Source: Tupaia tana
Lineage: Eukaryota > Chordata > Mammalia > Scandentia > Tupaiidae
Assembly: GCA_026018925.1 (NCBI GenBank)
Contig: JAKSZU010000016.1
Span: 33,227,377-33,291,376, forward strand
Direction of reading: 5' to 3'
Length of the DNA stretch: 64,000 nt
Below are positions 34,890 to 49,014 of the stretch, one piece after another. Both the position numbers and the translations under genes were made by a program. How positions within the stretch are numbered: position 1 is the stretch's first letter; each line of letters opens with the position of its first letter. The notes beneath the pieces were generated by a model, which was given only the letters and a program-made list of their open reading frames with translations, was not told where the DNA came from and ran no database searches.

Positions 34890-35180
34890 ATTAGAAAAGA
34901 AACTTTTACTCCTTTTCCTTCCTGAATATTACCCATCCTTTCTATCTCAGTCATAGGATTAACTATCTTCCTGAATATTCCTGCTTACAATTTCCTTATC
35001 TTCTCTGAACTCTTACACTTGTGTTCTACACATCCTGTTCAGTAGTTACTTAAATTTTCACTAAGTTGTTCTATGTGCATAGATGACTTTCCCCAGGTAA
35101 ATTCCAAACTTACTAGGGCAAGCATCATGTTCCATGCTTTTCGTAATGTACACAATGAATACATGAGTTGAGCAATGCTA
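34890..35180 (-). mobile_element. possible L2 3' fragment, antisense
   Basis: CTTACTAGGGCAAGCATCATGTTCC resembles the antisense L2 3' end (CTCCTTGAGGGCAGGGACCATGT type). It is diverged. Confidence 0.45.
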
Positions 35181-35348
35181 TCTATCATTACATTATAATC
35201 TTTGATGATTTGAATCAGGTAGATGATGATTGTCCCTTAAGATCTTTAGAGTGAATGTGCAACCATTTCTGATGCTATGTTATTGTTGTAGGCTGTGATA
35301 CCTATGACAAATTTTCCATGGGTCCTTAATTTAATAATAAATTGTCTT

Positions 35349-37010
<1,662 letters not shown>

Positions 37011-37018
37011 ATTATCTT

Positions 37019-38104
37019 AAAAATAAAACTTTCCCCTCACCCCTTACATACATCTTTAAGTTTCCTTTGCAGTTGGTATTATATTTTTATCCATCCAAAT
37101 ATTTGGACAGTTCTGCATAAACACCTACTTAGAAATCAATCACTTGAACTTTAAAAACTTGTGACACTAGAAAAATTAAATAATGTTTTACCCATTCTCA
37201 TGTTTCTTTCAGCTATCTTTTGAATGAGCCTATTCTGAACAGAAATAATGTCACTTTAAGAAAGAGGCACTGATGTTTTTCCTGATTAAAACACTTTTAA
37301 TAATTCATTATCCCCAAATAATCCAATATTGTTAAACTTAAAAGCCAGAAAATTTAGTAATATGTTTATATCTAACTCTTCAGTGGAATGAATAATTTAT
37401 TATTAATCTTTTGTGCCATTCCTGAAAGAAAAAAAATGGCCCCAACTCACAACATGAGTATATGTGTAGAAATATTAAATATTGCTACTATGCATGAATT
37501 AAACATCAGTATTTATTCCTCAGAAAAATTAGATAAGGTAAGAGCTGATGAGCTGATTGGTTGACACACACACAAAATAATGTAGCTTTGGGGCTACAAA
37601 GCAAATGCTATGCAATTAGGAAAGATGACAACTAAGGGCTTCTTATGTGTGTTTTTCCTCCTCACCAAGGTCAGGAAGGCCTCTTGGGGTGACCTTATAA
37701 ATTTTATGAGTCATTTTACATTACCTAGAGGACAGAAACTCTAAATTGCAAGCATAACTACTAACAGATAATAGTGGGAGACAATGTGCCTACAAACCAG
37801 AAATTCAGTAAACATAGTAGACAAAATATTTCAATATTTGACTCGTTGTCAATTATTGAAGTAACTTTCTAGTTTATATTTTTATGTGCTATGAATTAGG
37901 TTTTCGTTTATCATCTCAAAAGGACCTTAAAATTTTTGTTGTTGCTTTGTTTAGCCTTGAGGTTTTAAATCTTCAGTTCTAACAATTGTTCCTGGGTACT
38001 ACTGATCTTATGTATTACATCATGACACATTATGAAGAAACCAAAATAAAACCTCAGTGATAAAGAAGCCATGTTAACAATGATGGATTGTTAAAACAAT
38101 AGAT
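37019..38104. other. unassigned non-coding DNA
   Basis: AT-rich; no gene or named repeat is recognised. Confidence 0.5.
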
Positions 38105-38375
38105 AAGAGATAGAACTTCCCGGTAATTGTGAGGACAAGGTGTGTGGGTGCTCTCCAGAGAAAGACAGAGATAGAAAGAAAGAGTCAAAGCACCTCTCAC
38201 AGGGGATCTGGTCATAATCCCTTCTCCTCCATATCTCCATCCTGTCAGGATTTGGGCAGGCATGCACATTTACTAAAAGTGTTTTTCAAGTCTCTAGGTC
38301 AGGACTCAAAACACATTTGATCATGTAGACTCCAGCTCCCTTAACCAGTAGGTAATGGGATGGCCTGGTATGCAC
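38105..38375 (-). mobile_element. tRNA-derived SINE, long class, degraded
   Basis: GGGTGCTCTCCAGAGAAAG, CCCTTCTCCTCCATATCTCC, CAGGATTTGGGCAGGCATGC and TCCCTTAACCAGTAGGTAATG keep the family order with many changes. Confidence 0.8.
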
Positions 38376-39190
38376 TTTAATGTAGGAAACTCTAACTTCA
38401 TTTGGGATATAATGTAGTGGAAATATCAGTGACAGGAGCTGTGGTAGACTAGGAGATGTGATCAGGACTAGGACCCTCTAAGCCATAGAATCCCAGGTGT
38501 GTGATATCTTGGAGAGAATTCACTGATACTCCCTGCACATCTGTATTCCTTTTGCCAGCTCCATATTTTTTCCTCTTCCTTTCTGAGGCTTCAGCTTACC
38601 GGAAATGTCATGAGACCTACAAGATCAATGCACCAAAGTTTCCTGAAGGAAAAGCAGAGTGCATCAATCTAAAGGGCTCAGTCCTTTGAGGTTGTTGCCC
38701 TTGTTGTGCACCAAGAACAACCAGCCAGATCTCCCCTCCTATTAGAGCTTCTCCAGAATTCCCATTGCCCTTCCAAGGCTAACCTTGACTCAAGCAGTTG
38801 GAGTCTTTTGAAATTAATACTGAAATTAATGGTTCTCAATGTACCAGGGGAAGAAAAAAATACCTAAGGTTATGATTGCCATAAAGAGAAAACACTGGTT
38901 AAAAAAAACATGTATCTTATTGATGGATATGCTATTTACCTTAATCAGATCATTACATGTTGTACACATTACCAAAACATCACTATATCCCATAAATATG
39001 TACAATTACTATGTGTCAATTAGAAATGTAAAGACAAATATCTTTGAAGTCTTTGGGTTAAAGAAATGTTGCCTATAAGGAAAGGATACTCAAAAAGGCA
39101 AGGTAGGTGTGAGGATCAGGAATGTAGGTGACATATGTAGATAACCGATGTTGTTTGCTGATTTGTATTGGCTTGTGGGATTTCCAGAGG
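38376..39190. other. unassigned non-coding DNA
   Basis: No gene is recognised. An open stretch at 38501-38689 looks superficially protein-like, but I could not support a family. Confidence 0.45.
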
Positions 39191-39194
39191 TGGT

Positions 39195-39400
39195 GTGATG
39201 AGCTGGTGAGAGCCAGTTTCACCTGGGTGGGAAACCTGGTTTGACACAGACCCCCTTGCGTTCATTGGTCAAGTCACTTAAAGTAGTGTCCTTGTTCGTA
39301 AGTGGAAAAACACAGAGAAAGGAAAAAGAAGAAAAACCTATATAGTAAGCTTTTATGCAGTTTAAATGGTAATACAGCAATAACAAGAACTCCTATTCTG
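39195..39400 (-). mobile_element. MIR-like fragment
   Basis: GGTTTGACACAGACCC ... GGTCAAGTCACTTAAAG resembles antisense MIR (TGGGCAAGTCACTTAAC). Confidence 0.5.
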
Positions 39401-39639
39401 CTTGGTATTGTTCATTATCTTTATATCTTATGACTAATCTCCCCAACTAAATAGGAAACTGTTTAAGGGCAGGGATATTGACTAGTGCCCTTGAGCCTTT
39501 TTAAAGAAACACTACTCTAACATTGTAGGCATTTTACAAATATTTTTAATTGAGCTCAACTTAATTCTTCACTATTACAGTTTTCACAGTAGGCATATTT
39601 TCTTTCATTCTTCTATTTCCTTAGGAAAAATTAGTATAT

Positions 39640-39684
39640 AGTAAAACAAAAACTTAAAAAAAATTGCTAGAGAATGTGTATAGT

Positions 39685-39739
<55 letters not shown>

Positions 39740-39906
39740 ACCCTCCATGGGGGTGGTCATGCTGCAATCCCTTCTTTTTATTTCTCTTTTCAGGATTTTG
39801 AGCATGCATACACATGTGTGTTTCTCAAGCTGCTGGGTCTGGATCTCAAACTGCACAGTCAGCCATGTGAGATCCAGCTACCTTAACCACCAGGCCTGCA
39901 GTCAGC
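39640..39906 (-). mobile_element. tRNA-derived SINE, long class, with GA expansion
   Basis: The GA-rich tract of the family is expanded to about 26 GA units (39687-39738). The body CATGCTGCAATCCCTTC and the AGCATGCATACACATG segment identify the family. Confidence 0.88.
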
Positions 39907-39999
39907 CCCAAACCTCACTGTTAACCAAATATTTCAACCAGAATTCCATGACCCTGTTGCTAGTTGATTTAAGCTGAAATAACTGAGTATTTACTGTGT

Positions 40000-40085
40000 C
40001 AGACAGTTTGCAAATGCTTTACATAAATTATCCCAGTTAATCTTTACAGGAATCCTATAGACAATTATTCTTAAAACTTACATAT
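40000..40085 (+). mobile_element. MIR fragment
   Basis: GTGTCAGACAGTTTGCAAATGC, CATAAATTATCCCAGTTAATC match the MIR core. Confidence 0.65.
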
Positions 40086-40114
40086 AAGCAAAGATATGAA
40101 TATGTATTAATTTG

Positions 40115-40335
40115 TTAAGGTCACTGCTATGTTTGAATGTGTCCCCCTAAAGTTCATGTGGTTAGAATTTGGTTGGAAATATACCAAGGAAACTCTAGGC
40201 TCAGGAATAACTCTAGGGAGTTTCATTCTGAGGGTCAAAGTTTACATACAGAAGTCTGGGACCAACATTCCTTGGTAAGATTGCATGGAAATAACAACTC
40301 TGCAGAAATAATAATTAATACTATTTAATACTAAG
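40115..40335 (+). mobile_element. MaLR (MLT1/MST-type) LTR 5' fragment
   Basis: GCTATGTTTGAATGTGTCCCCC and AAAGTTCATGTGGTTAGAA match the 5' start of MaLR LTRs. The 3' part is not recognisable. Confidence 0.6.
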
Positions 40336-41181
40336 CATGAGACTGAGTGACAGTCCAGGAGAAAGACCAGTGTGGTTCCGGGGTGCTCAGTGGTTCCTTT
40401 TATTTAGTTTGAGAGCAGTAGAGGAGTCCATCAGCATAAGGAGTCTTTTACATTGGATTGGCTTGGTCCAAAAAGATGGGTCATCTGGACACAGAGACTT
40501 GTAGGTTTCAGGTGAGTTAGAAATCCTTAGTTTAGTAATTGGGAAAAGAAAAAACACAAATCTCTATTCCTGAAAGAAATCAACAAAATAATGTCTGTGC
40601 TTTACTCTAGAGATAAGAAGGCTTACTACTATGCATCATGAAAACACTATTCCTGGCACCGGATGTAGCATCCTGCTATCAATGGACACAAAGGTCTGTT
40701 AATGTTTGTAGGCCTCTGCTAATGCTTGCAGGTGACTCTCCCAGGAACAACTTTGGGATAAAAACAAAGTAGTCAGAATTCTGTCCTCATGTCCAACGCC
40801 TTGTAACTCACTGCAGATGGGCCCACCCAGGCTAGTTGAGCTAGGCTGGTTAAGCCAGTAAGCCTGGGAAGGAAATGAGTTGCCAGTACCATCCAGATTG
40901 GTTTCTTATTTCATTTCTAAAAAATAAGAGTACTTTCTTAGAGAACCACAGTGCCACTCCTCTACCTAACTCAAAGTGTCACCTTTGGTATCATCTAATG
41001 CCCAATCCATAATTAAGTTTCCTCAATTAGCAGTTTTTTAAGCTGAGAATTAGAACTCATTTGTAAGGCATGAAATCAATATAGTGTATCCACTATCAAG
41101 ATTAAAAAAAAGAGTATAAAATTATCAGAGTGTATTACAAATAATAAAAGTATTTTTTTGTAAACCGTTCTTTCAGTCGTA
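40336..41181. other. unassigned DNA, possibly an old LTR
   Basis: GTCTGTTAATGTTTGTAGG and CTCTGCTAATGCTTGCAGG form a short diverged repeat near 40693-40735. No gene or confident family. Confidence 0.4.
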
Positions 41182-41568
41182 CGAGGGGTCCTCAAAAAGT
41201 TCAAGTGGGGGTCAGCAGGTGACGTCACAGTTACATCACTGGACTCTCACATGGTAAACCGCAGTTCAAGTCCTGGACTTGATGGCTTGAAAATCATCCC
41301 CAGGCTGTGTCTATGCATGGCCAATATCCTGGAAGGAGAATGGAAGAGAAAGGATTGTGGCATGGCCATCCCCATTCAGAGGTGATTTCTCAGAGTCTTC
41401 TTTTCTTCAGTAAGCACATACACCCTAAGGCAAAAACCTCTTAAAAATAAAAAAGTTCAGTAAGATCTGTATTATGGAAAAATTATGTGTGAATTCCAAA
41501 AACTTTTTGCACCAAAATAAACTCATAGTGTAACTTCATTTTTCCATGAACTTTTTTGAAATCCCCTT
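41182..41568. mobile_element. mariner-type MITE split by a SINE
   Basis: Left end CGAGGGGTCCTCAAAAAGTTC (41182-41202) and right end GAACTTTTTTGAAATCCCCTT (41548-41568) are inverted repeats. TTTTGCACCAAAATAAACTC lies inside. Removing the SINE leaves about 130 bp, too short to encode a transposase. Confidence 0.75.
41207..41449 (+). mobile_element. tRNA-derived SINE, long class
   Basis: GGGGGTCAGCAGGTGACGTC head and complete body. TSD AAAAAGTTCARGT-like at 41194-41206 and 41450-41461. Confidence 0.92.
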
Positions 41569-42144
41569 ATATATGTGTCCTGGGTTTCAAAAACACTGTT
41601 CTAGGGAAGTTTCATTCAACCTAATCTCCTCCACCCCCCCACCCCCGTCTTTATGTTTCCATACCCTGTCTCAACTAATACTTTAATCCAAATTGTAGCA
41701 TAACAAAAGGATACTGATCTTTAGTCACTTATTACTGGATATTCTAAAGAAAATCACTTATCTTCTCATCAAATTAATGGCTAATAAAATGATAAAGAGT
41801 AGGAGTGAAGGAAGCACAATCACAGAATACTTCAGATCAGTTAAGCCATTCTCTTCTTTTTTGTTTATCTGAAAAAAAAATTCAATTGTATTGAGGGAAG
41901 CATTGAACATTGCCATTCAATTTAACAGTTTTAGAGGTGATTTAGATGATACAAAAGATGAAAGATTTGGGTCAAGGATTCAAGCTCACCCTAATTTTGG
42001 ATTCCCATAAAGTATATAATCTCAGAATAATTCCCTGCCCAGAGAGAAACTAACCCATGCTCACAATAAGACTTAAACATCAGTGATGTTAAGAAATTGC
42101 TTTGCTCAGTAATACTCTGTAATCCCCACATGAGGGAAGGGTCA
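41569..42144. other. unassigned non-coding DNA
   Basis: No gene or repeat family is recognised; a C-run lies at about 41633-41645. Confidence 0.5.
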
Positions 42145-42467
42145 TTGGATCAGTTTGCTAGTGCTGTGTAACAAAGCACTGCAAAGTGGGTGGCTGACCA
42201 CAATAGGTAGGTATTTTCTGACAGTTCTGGAAGCCGGAAAACAGAAATTAAGGTGTCTATAGGGCCATACTTCTGAAGGCTCTAGGGAACAATCCTTCCG
42301 TGCCTCTTCCAGTTTCTGGTGGCCTCTGGTATTCTTTGGCTTGAAACAATATAACTCCAATGTCTGCTTCATTTTTCACATGGATTTCTTTTCTGTGTCT
42401 TTCTCTGTGTCCTCTCCTTTTCTTTACTTTTTTTTTTTAAAAAAAGAAATATTTATTTTATTTAAAT

Positions 42468-42502
<35 letters not shown>

Positions 42503-42775
42503 TTTTAATTTGATGAGAGAGAGAGAGCAAGCAAGCCACCAGGTCTGGGACCATAATCAGTCATGCGATAGTCCAGCACCCTCAACCACCATGCCACCCC
42601 CCGGCCCCAAACTTTACCTCTCCTTTTCTTCTAAAGACATAAATCATTGGATTTAGGGCTGCCCTAATCCAGGATAAGCTCAACTCTATCCACAGCTGAT
42701 GATATCTACAATAACAGTGTTTCCAAATAAAGTCATATGTGAATGAGAGGTGGCTTTATTTGATTCACTACAGTT
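42145..42775 (-). mobile_element. MLT1-type MaLR LTR, antisense, split by a SINE
   Basis: CAGTTTGCTAGTGCTGTGTAAC, GGTGGCTGACCACAATAGG, CAGTTCTGGAAGCCGG, then after the SINE ATCATTGGATTTAGGGCTGCC and CAAATAAAGTCATATGTG. Confidence 0.78.
42430..42608 (-). mobile_element. tRNA-derived SINE, short class, with (TTTA)n tail
   Basis: (TTTA)n at about 42465-42505, AATTTGATGAGAGAGAG, GCAAGCCACCAGGTCTGGGAC, CACCATGCCACC head complement. ACTTTACCTCTCCTTTTCTT-like sequence occurs on both sides. Confidence 0.88.
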
Positions 42776-42899
42776 ATAGATGGAAAATTATGGGTGACAG
42801 TAAAGACTTTGAGCAATGCTTCTACGATCATCTCAAATCACTCAAGGCTGCCCTATCAATGATTTACTTAGTCTAGGGGAGGCCTAGACATCAGTACTT

Positions 42900-42925
42900 T
42901 CTTCCTTTGTTCACGATAGAGTGCA

Positions 42926-42971
<46 letters not shown>

Positions 42972-43190
42972 GGGATCGGGGGAAAGGAACGTCCTCCACA
43001 GGGTCTGGTTATGTCATGACCCCCTTCTTCTAGCCCTGAATGTGGTCAGACTTTGAGTTCTCCTGCACGTGCCTCACATGTGTCACAGTGACCTGGCTGA
43101 GGATTTGAAGCATGGTCACTTTGCAGGATCTAGATTCTCCTGAGCAGCACATTACCTTTGTGTCACAGAGCCAGTTTCTGACATCAATAT
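42900..43190 (-). mobile_element. older third-class SINE with GT expansion
   Basis: TTCACGATAGAGTGCATG, (GT)n at about 42930-42971, a CTCCACAGGGTCTGG body, GATTTGAAGCATGGTCAC B-box complement. The layout matches 17375-17636 read from the other strand. Confidence 0.65.
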
Positions 43191-44629
43191 TTTTACAGCT
43201 CTAGAAATGGTTTGAATGTAAAGCTAAGGTCAAGAATCACTGGTGGTTTTCTGAGGTATCTTTTAGTAGAGTTTGGGGATTTGAGATCTTTTCCTATAAC
43301 CTTGTACTGAAAATTCAGACCTCTAGCCTATGTTTCAAAACTCAGACTTTCATAGGGTAGAACAACTTCAATCTCCTTCATCCATCTCTCCAACTATGTA
43401 TGACATGCAGCAATAAATTCAGAAGCCAATTATAACACTCCAAAATAATAAGTGATGGACAATAAAAATAATGGTTAAAGAACAGTTCATTTTTCTCCAG
43501 ATTCATTTTTACTATAAAAAGGTTGTCAAACACAACTGCATTCATAAAAACAGTCTTCGAATTTTCATTAATATTTTTTGACATGTTGTTAATACTCACT
43601 GTGGTATTTATGAAACAGCAGGAATCTGTTGTGGAATGATCATTTTCTCTGTTCTGTGTTTAAAAAAACAAAAACACCCTGAAATATATATGAAGAGAAA
43701 ATTCTCAAGACATTTGAAAAACAAGTGACATATATTCATTAGCAGAATGATCTTTCAAATAAAGAATCTATAGTTAACTTCATTATTTAGACAGATATCA
43801 ATATTGTTAAAGATTACTACCACTTCGGGAACTTCTGGGTTTTTGTTAGAGTCCTCAGTAAATCGAGTTTAATTAGCTTTGATGCCAGATGTCCAGACTA
43901 GAAGATAAACACACAGACAATAATCTTTTTATCTTAAAAATGACTGAACTTGACCTAATTTAGTCAAATGGAAGGAAAGTTCAGCTGTTACAACTGCAGC
44001 TTCTTATGTGCAGAAACTGAAGCTGAGAAATCAGGAAAGCTCTAGCATAAACCGCGAAGCAAGTTTGTTCGTAGAGTGGCAGTTCATCTGGCCATTGTCT
44101 CTGGGCTGCAGAGTGTCTCACTGCACGTGGATTATGAGGATTTTCAAAGGTATTTTAATTTCCAAACATAGCAAGAACCGATATTGTTAAGGAACAAAGT
44201 AAAGTCTGCACGAAGTAACAAAAGCTCAGGTTTGGATTCAAACACTAAAAGTTTATACATCAATGGTTTTGTAAATTGGCTATAGGGATTCATAAAATCT
44301 GGGAAACACAGATGTATCTTTATTTTACGTTTGCAAACAATATGTTGTGCTTACCAGACTGTCTTCATTTTCTTTATAGCCCGGAAACCGATTCTCCATC
44401 TTCACTTTAGAATTAGAACGCAATGACTTTAGCTTCCACTAGTACTATCATTACTGTAAAAACTCATTTCTGGTCATGAAAAATAAGATGGTAAGTATTT
44501 TCCCTTACAAATGTTAGACCTAAGATGATTGCAGACGGAACTGGCACATGAAACACCATTCCCATCCAGCATGCTCCTTGCTGGCTCCCTCCCATGGTTA
44601 CCATGAGGAAGCGACTAGGTGCTATAGAC
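43191..44629. other. unassigned non-coding DNA
   Basis: AT-rich; no gene or named repeat is recognised. Confidence 0.5.
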
Positions 44630-44830
44630 GGTAGTTCACCCCTTTATCTGCAGAGGACATTGCCCGTGACCCCCAGTAGATGCCCCAACCTGCAGATAGT
44701 ACCAAACCCTGTAAGTACTATGTTTCATCCTACACAGATATATCATAAAGTTTAATTTATAATTAAGTCATTTTAGATGATAATCAAAATGAATACTATC
44801 ATTCTGAAACCAAAATACAAAATCTAGCAT
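44630..44830 (+). mobile_element. Tigger-like (MER44-type) DNA transposon fragment
   Basis: CCCCTTTATCTGCAGAGGACA, GACCCCCAGTAGATGCCCC, AACCTGCAGATAGTACCAAACC, then TAAAGTTTAATTTATAATTA follow a known mammalian Tigger-group order. The family name is from memory. Confidence 0.55.
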
Positions 44831-44939
44831 TTAACTAAGGACAGACAGCCAGAAAAACTACCTATTGGCCAAATCACCCAGACACTCCAGTAAGTCAAGC
44901 CTGTGATCCATGTAGATCAGCAAGGATCTCAAAGATTAG

Positions 44940-45215
44940 CAGAATTGTTGAGGAATAAAGATTGGGCAGTACATTAATTTATTGTTTATTTTTGTATATA
45001 TATAATGATATATATATATGTATATATAAATATTAATCAATTAATTAATTGTTTATTTTTGTATGTATATAGAAATATAAAATTAAATGTATATATGTAT
45101 ATTTATATAGAAGTATACATATATAAACATACACACACAGAATTGTTGAGGAATAAAGATTGGGCAGTACACATACATACACACACACACACATACATAC
45201 ACACACACACAAAGT
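44940..45215. repeat. local 198-bp-spaced duplication with AT/CA microsatellites
   Basis: A perfect 34-bp repeat starting CAGAATTGTTGAGGAATAAA lies at 44940-44973 and 45138-45171. A second pair, ATTGTTTATTTTTGTAT, lies at about 44981 and 45048. TA and CA tracts fill the rest. Confidence 0.9.
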
Positions 45216-45336
45216 ATGAAGGTGTAAGGGGAAGTGGAATTAAGCATGGCTGCTTAACTGAGATAAGGGTTTCAAGAAACCACAAAGCATAAAAAGAGGT
45301 GAGAGGAACTCACTGCAAATTAAAAACGGGGTCAAG

Positions 45337-45586
45337 GGACCAGCAGTTAGCGTAATGGCTATGTCGCTGGACTCCCATGCAGTCAACCGCGGTTCGCATC
45401 CTGGACCCGGTGGCTTAAACTCACACCGGGTGCGTGTGCGTGCGTGCCAAGATCCTAAGAGGAGAATGGAGGAGAAGGGTTTGTGGCGTGGCCATCCCCC
45501 TGGGGAGTGGTTTCTCGCTTTCTGTCTCTCTGTCAGGCTGGCAAACGCACGTGCCCTATAGCAAAAACCTCTCAAAAAAAAAAAAG
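45337..45586 (+). mobile_element. tRNA-derived SINE, long class, young
   Basis: GGACCAGCAGTTAGCGTAATGG head with intact A-box and B-box (CGCGGTTCGCATCC), CpG-rich body. TSD GGGGTCAAG at 45328-45336 and 45587-45595. Confidence 0.96.
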
Positions 45587-45595
45587 GGGGTCAAG

Positions 45596-47809
45596 ACAAA
45601 GGAAGGTAACAGAGGGCCAATCAAATTGCAAGTTCTTCAAGCTTGAAGTTTAAAATGTAATTAGAACCAGCTGTACCAAAGTCACAGGCAGGTAAGTTTT
45701 GGAAAGCAGTGGGGAAGGACATAGGTCTACTGTAGTAAACAAGCCTAAAACTTCTATATACCTGAGAGAGTAGATATCTGAGGAAGTATGGAGATGTCTG
45801 GATTAATTTGATAAGAATTAGGGGAAGAAAATGTGAAATGATAATCTTCCACAAAACCTGTGTTTCTGAATTAGAGGACTCTAGTGAAAACTATGACTAG
45901 CATCTACCTGGATGGATTGCTCAGCCCCAGAATATGGTAGCTAGTTCTCTGGCTACTGTGGACACATGGTGTATAATCTATCAGAAGGACTCTACATTCA
46001 ACCAGTGATCTCTTGACGTATTTCCCTGTAGATAGTTAGAATAAACATTTACTAGAAAGGTCTTAGATCAGGATCAGAGTTTAGAAAGCCTCTGTAAATA
46101 ATATGCCTCTTCCTCATTTGAATTCTAAAGCAAATGGAAATAAAATGAAAGAGTAAGGCAAAACCAAGTCTGACATATTACTTTTATTACAGGGAAAGGT
46201 AAGAACATTAAGGAGCATGGAATCTATCTCTGGGTAGTGACTCTGGATGGACCTTTTATAAAAGGAATTACCCACCCTGTGACAGCATGTCTGGATATCT
46301 TCAGCCCTCCCACAGAGAAAGATGCTCTCTGCAAGTAGCTTCCTCCAAAGAGAAAGGCCTGAGAAAACTCATGCCCACTTTCCCTTTCCAGACTCAATAC
46401 TCCGACTCTTACCCTCCCTCTCTGAGAAAAAGTGAGGGGCTAGAGAGGGCATGGAACATTGCAAGGGCAGAGCTCCCTTTGCATGGAGCAGAAAGGGTTG
46501 GGGGAAAAGCTCTCCCTCCACCAACAGTTAGAAATATGCCATCTTTTCACTTTGAGAAAAGCTATAACTCCAATTTCAGTTATCTAAGGTTGATTTACTG
46601 AAAGCCTTACTTTCTCCTTGAAATCTAAGGAACAAATAGATTGTACTGCATTGTTTTACTTGTCAAACTCAAGAATATTGGTACATGGGAGTTGAGGTCT
46701 TTAGGCCGATTTACAGGAAAGATTGGTGTAATGTTAGCAGGACAACCACCTAAAATATTTATTTTTAGGTTGCATTCCAGTTTATAGGTGATATTTTATT
46801 TATATAATGGCATTGCTAGAATTGTGGTTTTGGACCTATGTTCTCCAGGAGAATGTGGAGAGGTGTTAGTAAATTTATAAGTTTTACAGAATAGTTTACA
46901 AAATTCTGCATGCCTTAATTTTTTGGGAGAAAAAGTCTATTGCTTTTATCTGATGCCTAAATGACATAAAGTGTATATGTATATAGAAATGCTAGTGAGT
47001 GGAAATGAGAATTCTGAGAATGAGGTGATGGAGTGATGTTTACCATAAAGGATAGTCTAGATAAGGCAAAGGATGAACCTCAGAGAATTCTAGAAACTGT
47101 ATATATATATATTTTAAATCTAGAGAGCTAGTTCTTAAAATCTGGCAACATTTGTATAGATAGGCATTACCATATTGGACAGACTAAGTGTATGTGTCCT
47201 TTAGATGTGAGATTCCAGTACCTGATTCTCCCACTTGACCTAGCAATCTACTCAATTAATTTCCTATAGTTATTTTGTCCAAGTAGTTAATTAAAGTCAG
47301 AAGTTGTACCTTTCTGGGATATGTACTGTTGTTTCTGCTGTTTAAAAATAAATGTGTTTCAAGGACAGAAGTTTGAGGTTCTCTAGAAAGAAATGAGACC
47401 TTCAAAATTGTTCCCTTCAGTGACTACACTGGCCTCAGGGAGGAACATGGTCAGTAGGATGATTGAACCCATCCTGATGAGTGTAGTGGCCACCATTCCT
47501 CATTCTTTCTTAAGTGGCTGTCAGTGAAGTTCCAAGGAAATTGATTTAGACGACGCTGGATTTCTGTCTTCCCTTTCTCTTTCCTACTCTCCCTTTTCCT
47601 CTCTTTTTCTGCCTCTATCTTCCTTTCCTCTCTCTCACTCAGAAGATGCAATTCTAAGTCTTCCTTGAAGTGCTTTCTCCTTTTTCTTTTCTTGCCTGAT
47701 GAAGTGAAGGGTTTCTGGGTTGATGCTAACAGTAGGGAATCTGAGGGGAAGCAAGTAAGCGGAAGACAATCTTATATAGGACACATAATTTACCTCTTTC
47801 TGCCCCACT
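45596..47809. other. unassigned non-coding DNA
   Basis: No gene is recognised. The 104-codon frame at 46287-46601 has no recognisable domain. Purine/pyrimidine-rich sequence lies at 47565-47640. Confidence 0.5.
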
Positions 47810-47960
47810 TTCCTAGTCTGAAAAAAACAGGATGGTCATGGTAGCTCTACGATAGGCTATTGTGAGTACTAAATATGATCATATTTGTGAAGCAGTAAGA
47901 ACAGGGCGGGGCACATAGTAAGCAATATACAATAGGCATATATAATAACAGGCATAATTG
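47810..47960 (-). mobile_element. MIR fragment
   Basis: GGCTATTGTGAGTACTAAATATG and GGGGCACATAGTAAGCAATA match antisense MIR. Confidence 0.65.
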
Positions 47961-49014
47961 TCGTCATCATTATTATTATTCAAGAATTCTTATGATTATT
48001 ACAGAACACCACCCTCTGGGCATGTGGTAACACATGATTGTTAGCAGTGGATGCAGGAATTGTTGGCAGGCACCTAGATACAGCTTGCCGATACCAGCTA
48101 GGCCACCACTGCTGAGTGATTGTAGACCCTGAAACAGCAGGGCTGGCGTGTTAAAGGCCTTTGTTTTCCTGGGGGTGTTCCGGCTGCCTTCTTCTTGGCT
48201 CAACTCTACGCTTGGTTGACACCTGTTGCAACCCCTGTAGTTTCTATTGGTCACAGCTAATTCCTGGATGATTCCTCTCTGATGTTTAACTTTCTCCCAG
48301 AGCTGCCTCTATGCATGGTCACTGAAGTTCAAAGAGAAGATCACTAAGATTAGATCACATGCATTCCTTCCTTTTCCTTAATTAACACTTGAAAATTCTC
48401 ATGGATACACTTTTCTCTGGGAGGAACTCAATACCTTGGTTACAAAGATAGGGCCAGCTTAGGTCAGTGATAAAACAGGGAAATGATCTAGAGTAGTCCT
48501 TCTCTGAACATGGCCTTTGTTCTACAGGACATGAGCTGTCACTCCTTAGCAAGAGGAAACACAATTGTGGTATTTACTCTGGGGTTTCCTGTCTGTTTCT
48601 AACTTCTGCCTGGATTGGAGATTCCTTCAACTCTACAGAGAAACACATGGAAAATGTGCACATCATTGACTGTGTAGTTCTAAATGTATATTTGGAATAA
48701 AAAGCAAATGGTTGAAATGAACCAGGCAGTCAAAACTCAGCTGAGATACATTTGAAGCAATTTCTTGAAGTCCATGGAGCTTTCAGAAACTTCCTCTTTG
48801 CCTTAAAAAAAACAACAAAAAAAAAAAACAAAACAAAAAACAACACTTACTGCAAGTTCTGATTTACATATAATAATTTTTCATCTTTTGGGGTGCAACA
48901 TGGTTCTTTAAAGCATTCATACATTGTGTAATAATCAAATCAAGAATATGAGCTTGCCTACCAATCAAATATTTGTCATTACATTACATTGTGTATATTC
49001 AAAACTTGCTCTTT
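47961..49014. other. unassigned non-coding DNA
   Basis: No gene or repeat family is recognised. A/C-rich low complexity lies at 48804-48845. Confidence 0.5.

Noticed and set aside
38501-38780. Protein-like stretch with YRKCHETYKINAPKF and a later in-frame TGA, briefly considered as a selenoprotein or relic exon
   Set aside because: Similarity to any named family was too weak to hold, no SECIS-like structure was established, and the frame closes quickly. A tBLASTn of the stretch would settle it.
45337-45410. Possible functional tRNA gene, because of good A- and B-boxes
   Set aside because: It is the head of a SINE with body, tail and TSD, and the cloverleaf pairing is not kept.
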